Assembly (NCBI RefSeq): GCF_030009775.1 | Contig: NZ_JASCTH010000019.1 | Coordinates: 172,128 to 212,528, forward strand | Direction of reading: 5' to 3' | Source: Actinoplanes sandaracinus | GTDB taxonomy: Bacteria > Actinomycetota > Actinomycetes > Mycobacteriales > Micromonosporaceae | Length of the DNA: 40,401 nucleotides | Shown here: one piece after another, positions 1 through 8,906 of the stretch | Position numbering within the stretch: the stretch's first letter is position 1 | Layout of the letters: the number at the start of each line of letters is the position of its first letter | Program-made: the position numbers and the translations under genes | The notes under the pieces: generated by a model | Database searches by the model: none | What the model was told of the DNA's origin: nothing | Seen by the model: only the letters and a program-made list of their open reading frames with translations

Positions 1-60
1 GTGGGTGCGGTTGGGGGGGGGGGGGGGGGGGCCCCGGCCCGTGGCGGCCCCCCCCCCCCG
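1..60. other. G-run and C-run at window edge
   Basis: A run of 19 G (13-31) is followed 16 bases later by a run of 12 C (48-59). The two runs could pair as a hairpin, but runs of this kind at the very edge of a sequence are typical of a contig end or a sequencing or assembly fault. There is no gene here. A weak 5-bp hairpin (CCCGG/CCGGG, 71-85) just after the stop of the next gene may help termination. Confidence 0.5.
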
Positions 61-105
61 CCGTGGATCTCCCGGCTGATCCGGGCCGTCTGCCTGGCGA
101 ACCGT

Positions 106-2448
<2,343 letters not shown>

Positions 2449-2486
2449 GTGTTCTCCGTCCCCCTCGTGACTGGAATGATTCAACC

Positions 2487-2900
2487 TCAGGACAGCTGGT
2501 TGATGCGGACCATGTTGCCCGCCGGGTCACGGAAGGCGCAGTCCCGAACGCCGTACGGCTGATCGGCGGGCTCCTGGACGACGTCGGCGCCGGCGGCCTG
2601 CAGCTTGTCGAAAATCTCCGCGAGGTCGGAGGCGCCCAGGACGATCGAGGCGTAACTGCCCTTGGCCATCAGCTCGGCGATGGTGCGGCGCTCGTCGTCG
2701 GTGATGCTCGGGTCGACGGCCGGCGGGTGCAGGACGATCGAGGTCTGCGGCTGGCCGGGCGGGCCGACGGTGATCCAGCGCATGTCGCCGAACCCGACGT
2801 CGTTGCGCACCTCGAAGCCGAGGCCGTCGCGGTAGAACTCCAGGGACTTCTCGGGGTCGTCGGCCGGCAGGAACGTGGAGTGAATGATCAGGCTGCTCAT
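2487..2900 (-). CDS. VOC family (glyoxalase/bleomycin resistance fold) protein
   Basis: A 137-residue single VOC-fold protein. It has the two beta-alpha-beta-beta-beta modules expected of the fold: an N-terminal module with DPEKSLEFYRDGLGF (about 15-29), and a C-terminal module ending in the typical EPADQPYGVRDCAFRDPAGN stretch before the stop. Members bind metal or sequester drugs such as bleomycin, or act as dioxygenases and isomerases; the substrate cannot be read from the sequence. The ATG overlaps the stop of the upstream AraC gene (ATGA), so it is translationally coupled. Its position between a regulator and a UvrA2-like ATPase supports a role in resistance to a DNA-damaging compound, which is inference. 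Confidence 0.88.
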   Translation of the reverse strand: MSSLIIHSTFLPADDPEKSLEFYRDGLGFEVRNDVGFGDMRWITVGPPGQPQTSIVLHPPAVDPSITDDERRTIAELMAKGSYASIVLGASDLAEIFDKLQAAGADVVQEPADQPYGVRDCAFRDPAGNMVRINQLS

Positions 2901-3340
2901 GCGTTCGATGCTAGGGAGCCGGCGCCCCGCGGTGCTTCTCGATTCCTGACCGGTCTCATCGCCTGTTTCGCCACACACCCCGGCAACCCCTCGACCTGAT
3001 CGGCGCCGAGCTTGCGATAGACGCTCGGTGAGATGCCGACCAGCTCGGTGAACCGGGTGCTGAACGTGCCCAGCGACGAGCAGCCGACCGCGAAGCACAC
3101 CTCGGTGACGCTCAGGTCGCCGCGCCGCAGCAGGGTCATCGCCCGCTCGATCCGGCGGGTCATCAGATAGCTGTACGGCGACTCGCCGAACGCGGCCTTG
3201 AACTGCCGGCTCAGGTGCCCGGCGGAGATGTGCACGTGGCGGGCGAGCGCCTCCACGTCGAGCGGCTGCGCATAGTCCCGGTCGATCCGGTCGCGGACGC
3301 GCCGCATCAGAACGAGCTCTCGCAGTCGCTGGTCCGTCAC
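2897..3340 (-). CDS. AraC family transcriptional regulator, HTH-only
   Basis: A 147-residue protein in which the AraC/XylS double helix-turn-helix occupies about residues 10-110 (ALARHVHISAGHLSRQFKAA for the first HTH, VCFAVGCSSLGTFSTRFTEL for the second). There is no N-terminal sensor domain and only a short basic C-terminal tail, so it is much shorter than the usual 250-300 residues. The GTG start sits 7 nt after a -10-like TAGGCT (minus strand, 3348-3353), which suggests a leaderless mRNA. It heads the operon with the VOC and UvrA-like genes and probably controls it. The GTG start is at 3340; the 159 bp to the next gene on the plus strand form a shared control region. Confidence 0.88.
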   Translation of the reverse strand: MTDQRLRELVLMRRVRDRIDRDYAQPLDVEALARHVHISAGHLSRQFKAAFGESPYSYLMTRRIERAMTLLRRGDLSVTEVCFAVGCSSLGTFSTRFTELVGISPSVYRKLGADQVEGLPGCVAKQAMRPVRNREAPRGAGSLASNA

Positions 3341-3499
3341 GGAAACAAGCCTAATGGTTCACATCCTCCTCATATTGCTCACCTCCTATCGGGAGATCGT
3401 TCTCGCCGCGGCGAGGGCTGGACCGGTGAACCGCGGGAGACGAGCGGGCGCGGCCGGCGAGACGGCACGAGCCTCGCCCGGCGGGTGGATCATCAGGGG

Positions 3500-3829
3500 A
3501 TGGCAGACACCGTCGTCGAGATTCACGTTCCGTTGACGCCTACGCCGGGACTCGAACCTGGCGCATACCCGTTTCCCTGGATCGACCAGATCGAGGAGTT
3601 CCTGGCCGAATCGGAGGAGGACGGCTCGTTCGAGGTGGCCGACGACGGTGAGGAGTTCGGGGAGGTCTACGTCTTCTTCCTCCGGGGGGCCGACGAAGCC
3701 ATGCTGCTCGGTGTCGCGTCGCGGGTGGCGGCGCTCGACGGGGTGCCCGCCGGGGCGTTCGCGATGGTCACCGACAACGAGGCGGCCGAGTACGGCCTCG
3801 GCCGCCGGGTGGGGCTGCCACTCACATAA
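3500..3829 (+). CDS. Small acidic protein of unknown function
   Basis: A 109-residue soluble, strongly acidic protein. The middle (about 30-60) is rich in Glu and Asp (EEFLAESEEDGSFEVADDGEEFGE) and is followed by a predicted beta-alpha stretch, VYVFFLRGADEAMLLGVASRVAAL. There is no signal peptide or membrane segment. The ATG lies behind AGGGG; longer in-frame upstream reading runs into the AraC control region and lacks coding character. I do not recognise the family. It stands alone between the AraC operon and a convergent regulator gene, so the context gives no functional clue. Confidence 0.75.
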   Translation: MADTVVEIHVPLTPTPGLEPGAYPFPWIDQIEEFLAESEEDGSFEVADDGEEFGEVYVFFLRGADEAMLLGVASRVAALDGVPAGAFAMVTDNEAAEYGLGRRVGLPLT

Positions 3830-3856
3830 GGGTCGACAGCCGGCAACCGATGCGGG

Positions 3857-4180
3857 TCAGCTGACCTGGTCGGGGAGGACGGCCAAGCCGGAGCGGGCGA
3901 CGATCTCCTGCAGGGCGGCCACATGGCCGGCGAACGCCTGGTGGCCCTGTGGGCTCAGTTTGACCGAGGTGCGGGGCCGTTTCGCCACGAAACTCTTGCG
4001 GATCTCCACGTAGCCGGCCTCCTCCAAGGTGGTGAGCTGCTTCGACAGCGCCGAGTCGGACATGGTCAGGCTGTCTCGCAGAAAGCGGAAGTCGGCCCAC
4101 TCGCTCGCGGCCAGCAGGCTCACCAGGGAGAGCCGGGTCGGCGCGTGGATCAGCTCGTCGAAGCGTGGCTCGGGGCTCAC
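3857..4180 (-). CDS. Winged-helix transcriptional regulator (HTH_34/MarR-like)
   Basis: A 107-residue DNA-binding protein of the small winged-helix type (PF13601-like). It has the N-terminal LIHAPTRLSLVSLL helix, a recognition helix in MSDSALSKQLTTLEEAGYVEI (about 40-60), and a wing in KSFVAKRPRTSVKLSPQG. Relatives are dimeric repressors that often control a neighbouring membrane-protein gene. The GTG overlaps the stop of the upstream membrane protein by 4 bp (GTGA), so both are made from one mRNA. The paired palindromic operator at 4668-4712 in front of the operon is its most likely binding site, giving autoregulation. Confidence 0.88.
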   Translation of the reverse strand: MSPEPRFDELIHAPTRLSLVSLLAASEWADFRFLRDSLTMSDSALSKQLTTLEEAGYVEIRKSFVAKRPRTSVKLSPQGHQAFAGHVAALQEIVARSGLAVLPDQVS

Positions 4181-4647
4181 CGGGAGCTCGCCAGCGGTCG
4201 CGACAGCATGACCTTGCGCAGGTACGCCATCAGCATCGGCCCGCCGAAGGCCAGCCCCAAGCAGACCGGCAGGAGGGCGAGGGCACCCGGAAACGGGACG
4301 GACAGCGCATCGAGGGTGAGCCCGAGCCCGATCCCCACCGCGGTGAGCCCGACACTGAAGGCCACGATCGCGACGAAGCCCCGCAGACCGAGGAGATCCT
4401 GGCGCACCTGCAGGCGGGTCTTGCGGAAGAGGGCGAACAGCATGGCGGCCATCACGATCGTGAAAACCACTGTGCCGACGGTGATCAGCCAGCGGATCTC
4501 GCTCTCCACGGCGGCGACGAACGCCAGCATCATGCCGCCCATCGCCCGCCAGAACCAGTCGGGCACGAGGTTGGTCTCGACGACCTGCTCGCGGCGGGCC
4601 CGCATCTCGGCCAGGGCCAGCTCGGCGTCGATCGGTGGAATGTCCAT
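4177..4647 (-). CDS. Integral membrane protein, partner of winged-helix regulator
   Basis: A 156-residue membrane protein. An acidic N-terminal segment (DAELALAEMRARREQ) precedes four predicted membrane spans: one around FWRAMGGMMLAFVAAV, one around WLITVGTVVFTIVMAAMLFAL, then GFVAIVAFSVGLTAVGIGLGL and ALALLPVCLGLAFGGPMLM. I choose the ATG behind GGGGGAAG. The longer in-frame start at 4710 lies inside the operator and would be upstream of the expected transcription start, so it is unlikely. No catalytic motif is visible. It is the first gene of a two-gene operon with the regulator, an arrangement known for small transport or stress-sensing membrane proteins. Confidence 0.82.
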   Translation of the reverse strand: MDIPPIDAELALAEMRARREQVVETNLVPDWFWRAMGGMMLAFVAAVESEIRWLITVGTVVFTIVMAAMLFALFRKTRLQVRQDLLGLRGFVAIVAFSVGLTAVGIGLGLTLDALSVPFPGALALLPVCLGLAFGGPMLMAYLRKVMLSRPLASSR

Positions 4648-4665
4648 GACTTCCCCCTCAGGAAT

Positions 4666-4712
4666 GTACTTGCCTACTAGGAAAGTACCCATTACTTTCC
4701 TAGTAGGCAAGT
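4666..4712 (-). promoter_or_regulatory. Promoter with two tandem 19-bp palindromic operators
   Basis: Two copies of the 19-bp palindrome ACTTNCCTANTAGGNAAGT lie at 4668-4686 and 4694-4712, with centres 26 bp apart. Together they form a perfect 20-bp inverted repeat with a 5-nt spacer (4668-4687 and 4693-4712). On the minus strand they cover a -35-like TTGCCT (4705-4710) and, after a 17-bp gap, a -10-like TACTTT (4682-4687). The membrane protein ATG follows at 4647. A further half-site-like CTTTCCT is at 4714-4720. The layout fits a repressor dimer pair blocking RNA polymerase; the repressor encoded at 3857-4180 is the obvious candidate. Confidence 0.8.
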
Positions 4713-4730
4713 GCTTTCCTCGTACGACAG

Positions 4731-5099
4731 CTAGAGGGTTGAGCGGACCAGGAGCGTCGCCGGCAGCGCGATGGCGACGGCCGCGAGCAGCGCCAGGGCG
4801 AACCGCGACCGGACCTCCTTGCGCACGTCGTCGCGGCGTTTCGCCTTCGCGGCGCGGACCAGGCGCGACGCCATGAACAGGTAGGAACCCGCCAGTGTCA
4901 TCAGCAGAGGGATCGCGAGGAGGGCGGTGAGCAGCGACGACACGCCGTGCCAGCCCTCATCGCCGCCGCAGCTGGAGACTCGGCGGCCGCTCACGCAACG
5001 CGGCAGGCTGATGTCGTAGAGGACGTCCGCGACCGCCCAGGTGGTAACGGCGGTGGCGACGACGGCGATGCCGCTGAACAGCAGGATGCTCCGGTACAC
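4731..5099 (-). CDS. Small membrane protein, two to three spans, unknown function
   Basis: A 122-residue membrane protein with predicted spans near SILLFSGIAVVATAVTTWAV, SLLTALLAIPLLMTLAGSYLF and FALALLAAVAIALPATLLV. A loop between spans one and two carries two Cys (RCVSGRRVSSCGG), probably extracytoplasmic and disulphide-capable. A basic segment (RAAKAKRRDDVRKEVRSR) separates the last two spans. The reading frame continues upstream, but only over the divergent acetyltransferase gene; I choose the GTG at 5099, 7 nt behind the -10-like CAGGAT (5107-5112), which suggests leaderless transcription. I do not recognise the family. Confidence 0.7.
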   Translation of the reverse strand: MYRSILLFSGIAVVATAVTTWAVADVLYDISLPRCVSGRRVSSCGGDEGWHGVSSLLTALLAIPLLMTLAGSYLFMASRLVRAAKAKRRDDVRKEVRSRFALALLAAVAIALPATLLVRSTL

Positions 5100-5106
5100 G
5101 CGGTCG

Positions 5107-5132
5107 ATCCTGCCGTGAGCGCCGCATAGAGT
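5107..5132. promoter_or_regulatory. Divergent overlapping leaderless promoters
   Basis: Only 39 bp separate the starts at 5099 (minus) and 5139 (plus). A minus-strand -10-like CAGGAT (5107-5112) is 7 nt from the GTG at 5099. A plus-strand TAGAGT (5127-5132) is 6 nt from the GTG at 5139. Each promoter's -35 region must overlap the other's -10, so the two genes probably compete for polymerase. Confidence 0.55.
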
Positions 5133-5138
5133 CGATGG

Positions 5139-5603
5139 GTGGACGAGGGTGAATCGGTGCGGCTCCGGCCGGTCGAGGCGGGCGACGTCGATGTCTTCTA
5201 CCTGCAGGAGCGCGATCCCGAGGCGTTGCGGCGTGCCAACTTCCCGGGTCGCGGGCACGACGCGTTCGTGGACCACTGGCGGCGGCGCGTCCTGGGGGAT
5301 CCGACGGTGCGGGCGCGGGCCGTCATCGTCGGCGAGGCGACCGCCGGCAACATCGTGGCCTGGTGGCAGAACGGGCGGCGGCACGTCGGGTACTGGCTGG
5401 GCCAGGATTTCTGGGGCCGGGGGATCGGCACACGGGCGCTGTCACTGTTCCTCGCCGAGAGCGAGGAGCGGACGCGGCCGCTCTATGCGGAGGCCGACGT
5501 CCGCAACGCCGCCTCGATCCGCATGCTGAAGCGGTTCGGTTTCGACGAACTCGAGGTCGTCAAGGACGGGCCGGACGAGTTCCTGGTGCTCAAGCTGGAC
5601 TGA
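5139..5603 (+). CDS. GNAT family N-acetyltransferase
   Basis: A 154-residue GNAT acetyltransferase that transfers an acetyl group from acetyl-CoA to an amine. The acetyl-CoA-binding motif A is visible as YWLGQDFWGRGIGTRALSLF (about 87-106, Q/R-x-x-G-x-G/A pattern with the preceding WG), and motif B as NAASIRMLKRFGF (about 129-141). The start of the domain, VRLRPVEAGDVDVFY, is typical of the RimJ/RimL-like branch that often acts on small molecules or protein N-termini. It starts with GTG directly behind a TAGAGT -10 box. It is divergent from a small membrane protein and convergent with the ATPase-domain gene, so its partner is not evident. Confidence 0.88.
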   Translation: MDEGESVRLRPVEAGDVDVFYLQERDPEALRRANFPGRGHDAFVDHWRRRVLGDPTVRARAVIVGEATAGNIVAWWQNGRRHVGYWLGQDFWGRGIGTRALSLFLAESEERTRPLYAEADVRNAASIRMLKRFGFDELEVVKDGPDEFLVLKLD

Positions 5604-5617
5604 CACCCAGCCGGGAA

Positions 5618-5986
5618 CTACCGCCGCGGCACCCAGAACTCGACCTCGGCGCCCTCGCCCGGCACGCTGTTGATGCTGGTCGTGCCGCCGAGGCCGGCGA
5701 TGCGGCCCCGCATCGACCGGGCCACACCGAGGCGCCCGGCGCGGGCGGCCTCCCTCAGACGGCCGGGATCGAACCCGGCTCCGTCGTCACGGACGGTCAC
5801 CCGTACCCCGTCGCCCTCGTCTTCCAGCAGGATCCAGGCCCGGGCGCCGTCGCCCGCATGCCGCCGGACGTTGTCCAGAGCGGCCCGAACGGCCGCGACC
5901 AACTCGCCCGCCGGCCTCGCCGGCAGCATCACCGGCGAGGCCGGCGCCGCCAGCTCCACTCCCGGCAGCGCCAGAGCCGCGGTCAC
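5618..5986 (-). CDS. Histidine-kinase ATPase domain only (HATPase_c), orphan
   Basis: A 122-residue protein that is little more than a GHKL ATPase domain of the NarL-family sensor kinase type. The N box (AALDNVRRHAG, about 40-50), the G1 box (VRDDGAGFDP) and the glycine-rich G2 segment (GRLGVARSMRGRIAGLGG) are all present. There is no dimerisation helix with the phospho-accepting His, no sensor and no membrane span, so it cannot autophosphorylate in the usual way. The GTG start has an AAGGA site overlapping the end of the upstream M15 peptidase gene, 12 bp away, so both are in one operon. A NarL-type response regulator gene lies 0.7 kb upstream on the same strand. It may be a decayed kinase or a partner protein that works in trans. 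Confidence 0.8.
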   Translation of the reverse strand: MTAALALPGVELAAPASPVMLPARPAGELVAAVRAALDNVRRHAGDGARAWILLEDEGDGVRVTVRDDGAGFDPGRLREAARAGRLGVARSMRGRIAGLGGTTSINSVPGEGAEVEFWVPRR

Positions 5987-5998
5987 ATCACGATCCTT

Positions 5999-6580
5999 TT
6001 ACGTACGGCCGGGCGGCCCGCCCCCCCGCCAGAGGTTCCGCAGCGCCGCCTCCTGCTCGCTGACCACGCCCGGGTGCGGCAGCCGCCGGGGCGGTCCGTC
6101 CGGCCAGTACTCGAAATGCCACCACTCGTTGTCGTAGACCCGGTAGAGCCCGTGCCGGCCGCCGTGTTCCTCCAGCCAGCGGGCGCCTTCGGTGGGGCGT
6201 ACGTCCATCGCCGTCCCGGCGACGTGCCGCGACTCGTCCGGCGGCAGCACCCACCGCCGGGCCGCCGCCACGGAGCCGCTGCGCCGCAGTTCCTCGGCGT
6301 AGAGCACCGCCTGCCGCGTCGCCGTCCGGTAGCCGGAGGTCAGCCCGACGAGCTCGCCGTGCCACCACAGCGCCCGGGTACGTGCCTCCTCGAACGCCGT
6401 CCGGACGTCCGGCCGCAGCCCGTCCAGGTTCTCCTCTGGAAAGCGCAGGGCCAGCGCCCACTGGCAGGCGGTGTGCCGTCCCCGCCCCGGCGTGACCAGG
6501 CAGGCGACCGGCGCCAGCAGGAAGGCGGTGATCCGGGTGATGTTCCGGTAGACCGGATCGCGTCGGCGTTCTTCAGGCAT
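5999..6580 (-). CDS. M15 family D,D-carboxypeptidase (VanY-like), membrane anchored
   Basis: A 193-residue zinc peptidase of the VanY/D-Ala-D-Ala carboxypeptidase family, which trims peptidoglycan stem peptides. The zinc and catalytic motifs are visible: SGYRT (about 82-86), SRHVAGTAMDV (SxHxxGxAxD, about 117-127) and EWWHFEY (about 153-159). A hydrophobic N-terminal segment, ITRITAFLLAPVACLV (about 13-28), probably anchors it to the outside of the membrane. I choose the ATG at 6580; an alternative TTG at 6631 would start inside a palindrome. It is followed 12 bp later by the ATPase-domain gene. Two GAGTAC palindromes lie just upstream. Confidence 0.8.
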   Translation of the reverse strand: MPEERRRDPVYRNITRITAFLLAPVACLVTPGRGRHTACQWALALRFPEENLDGLRPDVRTAFEEARTRALWWHGELVGLTSGYRTATRQAVLYAEELRRSGSVAAARRWVLPPDESRHVAGTAMDVRPTEGARWLEEHGGRHGLYRVYDNEWWHFEYWPDGPPRRLPHPGVVSEQEAALRNLWRGGGPPGRT

Positions 6581-6614
6581 GCGAAGACGATCGCCTTTTT
6601 CGTGCGCCGGAACA

Positions 6615-6652
6615 TGAGTACTCGTACTCAACCGTCCGGTGAGTACCTACTC
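6615..6652. promoter_or_regulatory. Paired GAGTAC palindromes upstream of M15 peptidase gene
   Basis: The palindrome TGAGTAC-TC-GTACTCA (6615-6630) is followed by GAGTA-CC-TACTC (6641-6652). Their left ends are about 25 bp apart, roughly two helix turns. They lie between the response regulator stop and the M15 gene, where a repressor or the neighbouring response regulator could bind. No binding protein can be named from sequence alone. Confidence 0.5.
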
Positions 6653-6708
6653 TGGCGGCGGCGAAACGCTGCACCGGTCACCGTGGATCACCCTCCGGCG
6701 CGAACCGG

Positions 6709-7353
6709 CTAGCCGTCCAGGCCGTGCTCGATCGCGTAGCGGACCAGCTCGACGCGGTTGTGCAGTTGCAGCTTGCCGAGGGTGTTCTGGACGTGGTTCT
6801 GCACCGTGCGGTGCGAGACGACCAGGCGGTCGGCGACCTGCTTGTAGGACAGGCCCTTCGCGACCAGCCGCAGCACCTCGGTCTCCCGGTCGGTGAGCAG
6901 CGGCCGGTCCTCCGGAGCGGCCGGGGCGGCGGCGAGCCGGCGGTACTCCCCCAGCACCAGGCCGGCCAGCCCGGCGGTGAACACGGCGTCGCCCTCGGCG
7001 GTGCGGCGGACGGCGTCCAGGAACTCGGCCCGGCCCGCCGACTTGATCAGGTAACCGCTGGCGCCGGCCTTGACCGCGTCGAGGACGTCCTGCTGTTCAC
7101 CGCTGGCCGAGAGCATCAGGATGCGTACGGCCGGAAGCGTCGCCAGCAGCCCGCGGATCACGTCGACGCCCGCCAGGTCCGGCAGTTGCAGGTCGAGGAC
7201 GACCACGTCGGGAGCGGCCGCCACGGCCACGCGCAGCGCCTGGACGCCCTCGCCGACCGCCGCGGTCACCAGGTAGCCCGCCTCGGCGAGGTCACGAGCC
7301 ACCCCGTCGCGCCACATCGGGTGGTCGTCCACGACCATCACTCGCACCGTCAC
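6709..7353 (-). CDS. NarL/LuxR-type response regulator
   Basis: A 214-residue two-component response regulator. The receiver domain (about 1-120) shows the acidic pair DD (9-10), the phospho-acceptor Asp54 in VVLDLQLPD and the conserved Lys in GYLIKSAG. The C-terminal LuxR helix-turn-helix (about 148-210) shows LTDRETEVLRLVAKGLSYKQVADRL and SHRTVQNHVQNTLGKL. The GTG start lies 7 nt after TAGGGT (7361-7366, minus strand), pointing to a leaderless mRNA. There is no full sensor kinase beside it; the nearest kinase-like gene is the ATPase-only protein at 5618-5986, separated by the M15 peptidase gene. Confidence 0.9.
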   Translation of the reverse strand: MTVRVMVVDDHPMWRDGVARDLAEAGYLVTAAVGEGVQALRVAVAAAPDVVVLDLQLPDLAGVDVIRGLLATLPAVRILMLSASGEQQDVLDAVKAGASGYLIKSAGRAEFLDAVRRTAEGDAVFTAGLAGLVLGEYRRLAAAPAAPEDRPLLTDRETEVLRLVAKGLSYKQVADRLVVSHRTVQNHVQNTLGKLQLHNRVELVRYAIEHGLDG

Positions 7354-7486
7354 GCCGGCCACCCTAGCCGCGAGGACCCGACGCCTTCGGACCGTGCTGG
7401 GGCGCGAGGATCTCGACGCCCTCGGCGACGTCGAGAACACCGGCGTCACCGGACATCGTGACAGGGCGGCGGTATAAGGTCGGGAA

Positions 7487-7792
7487 ATGCGTGTCCCCAC
7501 CGCAGCGATCACCGCTGGTTCCCTGATCGGCGGCTGGCAGGTCGCCCGCCGCACCGGTGTCCGCCCGCTCGGTGGCGCCGTCCTGGCCGCCGGCGGCATC
7601 CTGGCCGGCCGCGACTGGGCCCGCCACACCGGGCCGGTCACCACGGGCGCGCTGGTCGCGACCTATCTGGGGGCGTTCGCGCTGTCCCACCCGCTGGCGA
7701 AGCGGATCGGCCCGTGGCCGTCGGTGATCGCGGTCTCGGCCGTCACCGCCGCGATCTCCTACGCCGTCGCGGACCGCCGCGTCCTCCGCTGA
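7487..7792 (+). CDS. Small membrane protein, unknown function
   Basis: A 101-residue, Ala/Gly-rich membrane protein. Predicted hydrophobic segments are near TAAITAGSLIGGW, GGAVLAAGGILAG, TTGALVATYLGAFALSH and SVIAVSAVTAAISYAV. No motif is recognised. The ATG is 6 nt behind TAAGGT (7475-7480), a good leaderless arrangement. It is divergent from the response regulator gene; the 133 bp between them hold both promoters. Confidence 0.75.
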   Translation: MRVPTAAITAGSLIGGWQVARRTGVRPLGGAVLAAGGILAGRDWARHTGPVTTGALVATYLGAFALSHPLAKRIGPWPSVIAVSAVTAAISYAVADRRVLR

Positions 7793-7850
7793 CCCCGGCC
7801 CGCCGCCGCGCTCTGGCGCTGACCGCGCACGGCCCGCCTACGCTGCGGTG

Positions 7851-8768
7851 GTGAACCCGCCGGAAGCGGTCCGGCCGCGGCGGCTGCGCCCCGGCGACCT
7901 CGTCGCGCTCGTCTCCCCGTCCGGGCCGCTCACCCCGGAGCAGGCCGCTCCCGCGGCGCAGGTCCTCGCCCGCTGGGGTCTGCGGGCACGTCACGGCCGC
8001 CACGCCCTCGGCAGACACACCTTCCTTTCCGGTACGGACGACGAGCGCCTCACCGACCTCGACGCCGCGTTCCGCGATCCGGAGGTGCGCGGGATCCTCT
8101 GTCTGCGCGGCGGTTACGGCACTCAGCGGATCGTGGACCGGATCGACTACGACGCCGTCCGTGCCGATCCGAAGCTGGTGATCGGCTTCTCCGACATCAC
8201 CGCCCTGCACCTGGCGCTGTGGTGTGAGGCCCGGCTGGCGACCGTGCACGGCCCGGTCGGCGCCGGCCTCTACGAGATCAGCGCCCCGGCGGAGGAGACC
8301 CTGCGCCGCACCGTGATGACCGGTGATCCCGTGATCGTGACCCCGGAGGAGGACGGTGTCCGCTTCCCGGGCCGAGCGAGCGGAACGGGCCGGGCGGACG
8401 GGATCCTGCTCGGCGGCAACCTCACGCTGCTCGCCGCGTCCGCGGGGACACCTCACCGGCCGGACACGACCGGCGCGATCCTGCTGATCGAGGAGGTCGG
8501 CGAGGCGGCGTACCGGGTGGACCGTTCGATCGTCCAGCTCAGACGGGCGGGCTGGTTCGACGGTCTCGCGGGTGTCGCGGTCGGGCGGTTCACCCGCTGT
8601 CCGGGCGCGGATCAGGTGCTGGCCGAGCATCTGGGCGCGCTCGGCGTCCCGGTTCTCGGCGGGCTGCCGATCGGCCACGGCGGGGAGCAGACCGCGGTGC
8701 CCCTGGGCGTCGCGGCCCGCCTCGACGCCGGGGCCGGAACCCTCACCGTCCAGCCCGCGGCCCGGTGA
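7851..8768 (+). CDS. LD-carboxypeptidase (peptidase S66)
   Basis: A 305-residue L,D-carboxypeptidase, which removes the terminal D-amino acid from tetrapeptides during cytoplasmic peptidoglycan recycling. The Ser-Glu-His triad is readable: Ser114 in IGFSDITALH, the Glu in LLIEEVGEAAYRVDR (about 214-218), and His276 in LPIGHG. The substrate loop LCLRGGYGTQR (about 84-93) and GGNLTLLAASAGTP (188-201) are also typical. Two adjacent GTG codons are possible; I take the second because it sits 6 nt behind the -10-like TACGCT (7839-7844), as in other leaderless genes here. It lies close to another cell-wall peptidase gene (M15) but in a separate unit. Confidence 0.93.
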   Translation: MNPPEAVRPRRLRPGDLVALVSPSGPLTPEQAAPAAQVLARWGLRARHGRHALGRHTFLSGTDDERLTDLDAAFRDPEVRGILCLRGGYGTQRIVDRIDYDAVRADPKLVIGFSDITALHLALWCEARLATVHGPVGAGLYEISAPAEETLRRTVMTGDPVIVTPEEDGVRFPGRASGTGRADGILLGGNLTLLAASAGTPHRPDTTGAILLIEEVGEAAYRVDRSIVQLRRAGWFDGLAGVAVGRFTRCPGADQVLAEHLGALGVPVLGGLPIGHGGEQTAVPLGVAARLDAGAGTLTVQPAAR

Positions 8769-8906
8769 CCGGCGGCGTCGGCCCGAAAGACGCGCGGGGA
8801 CCGTGCGCCCGGCCGTCGTCGCGCGGGCCGCAGCGGCCCTTCGGGTGGAGGCGCCGAAGGATCGGTAACACCGAAAGGTCATAACGGCATATGTCAGGAT
8901 GTTTGT

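Noticed and set aside
3543..3563. tRNA T-arm-like sequence (GGTTCGAGTCCC on the minus strand)
   Set aside because: It lies inside the small acidic protein gene (GLEPGA), and no acceptor, D or anticodon arm can be drawn around it.
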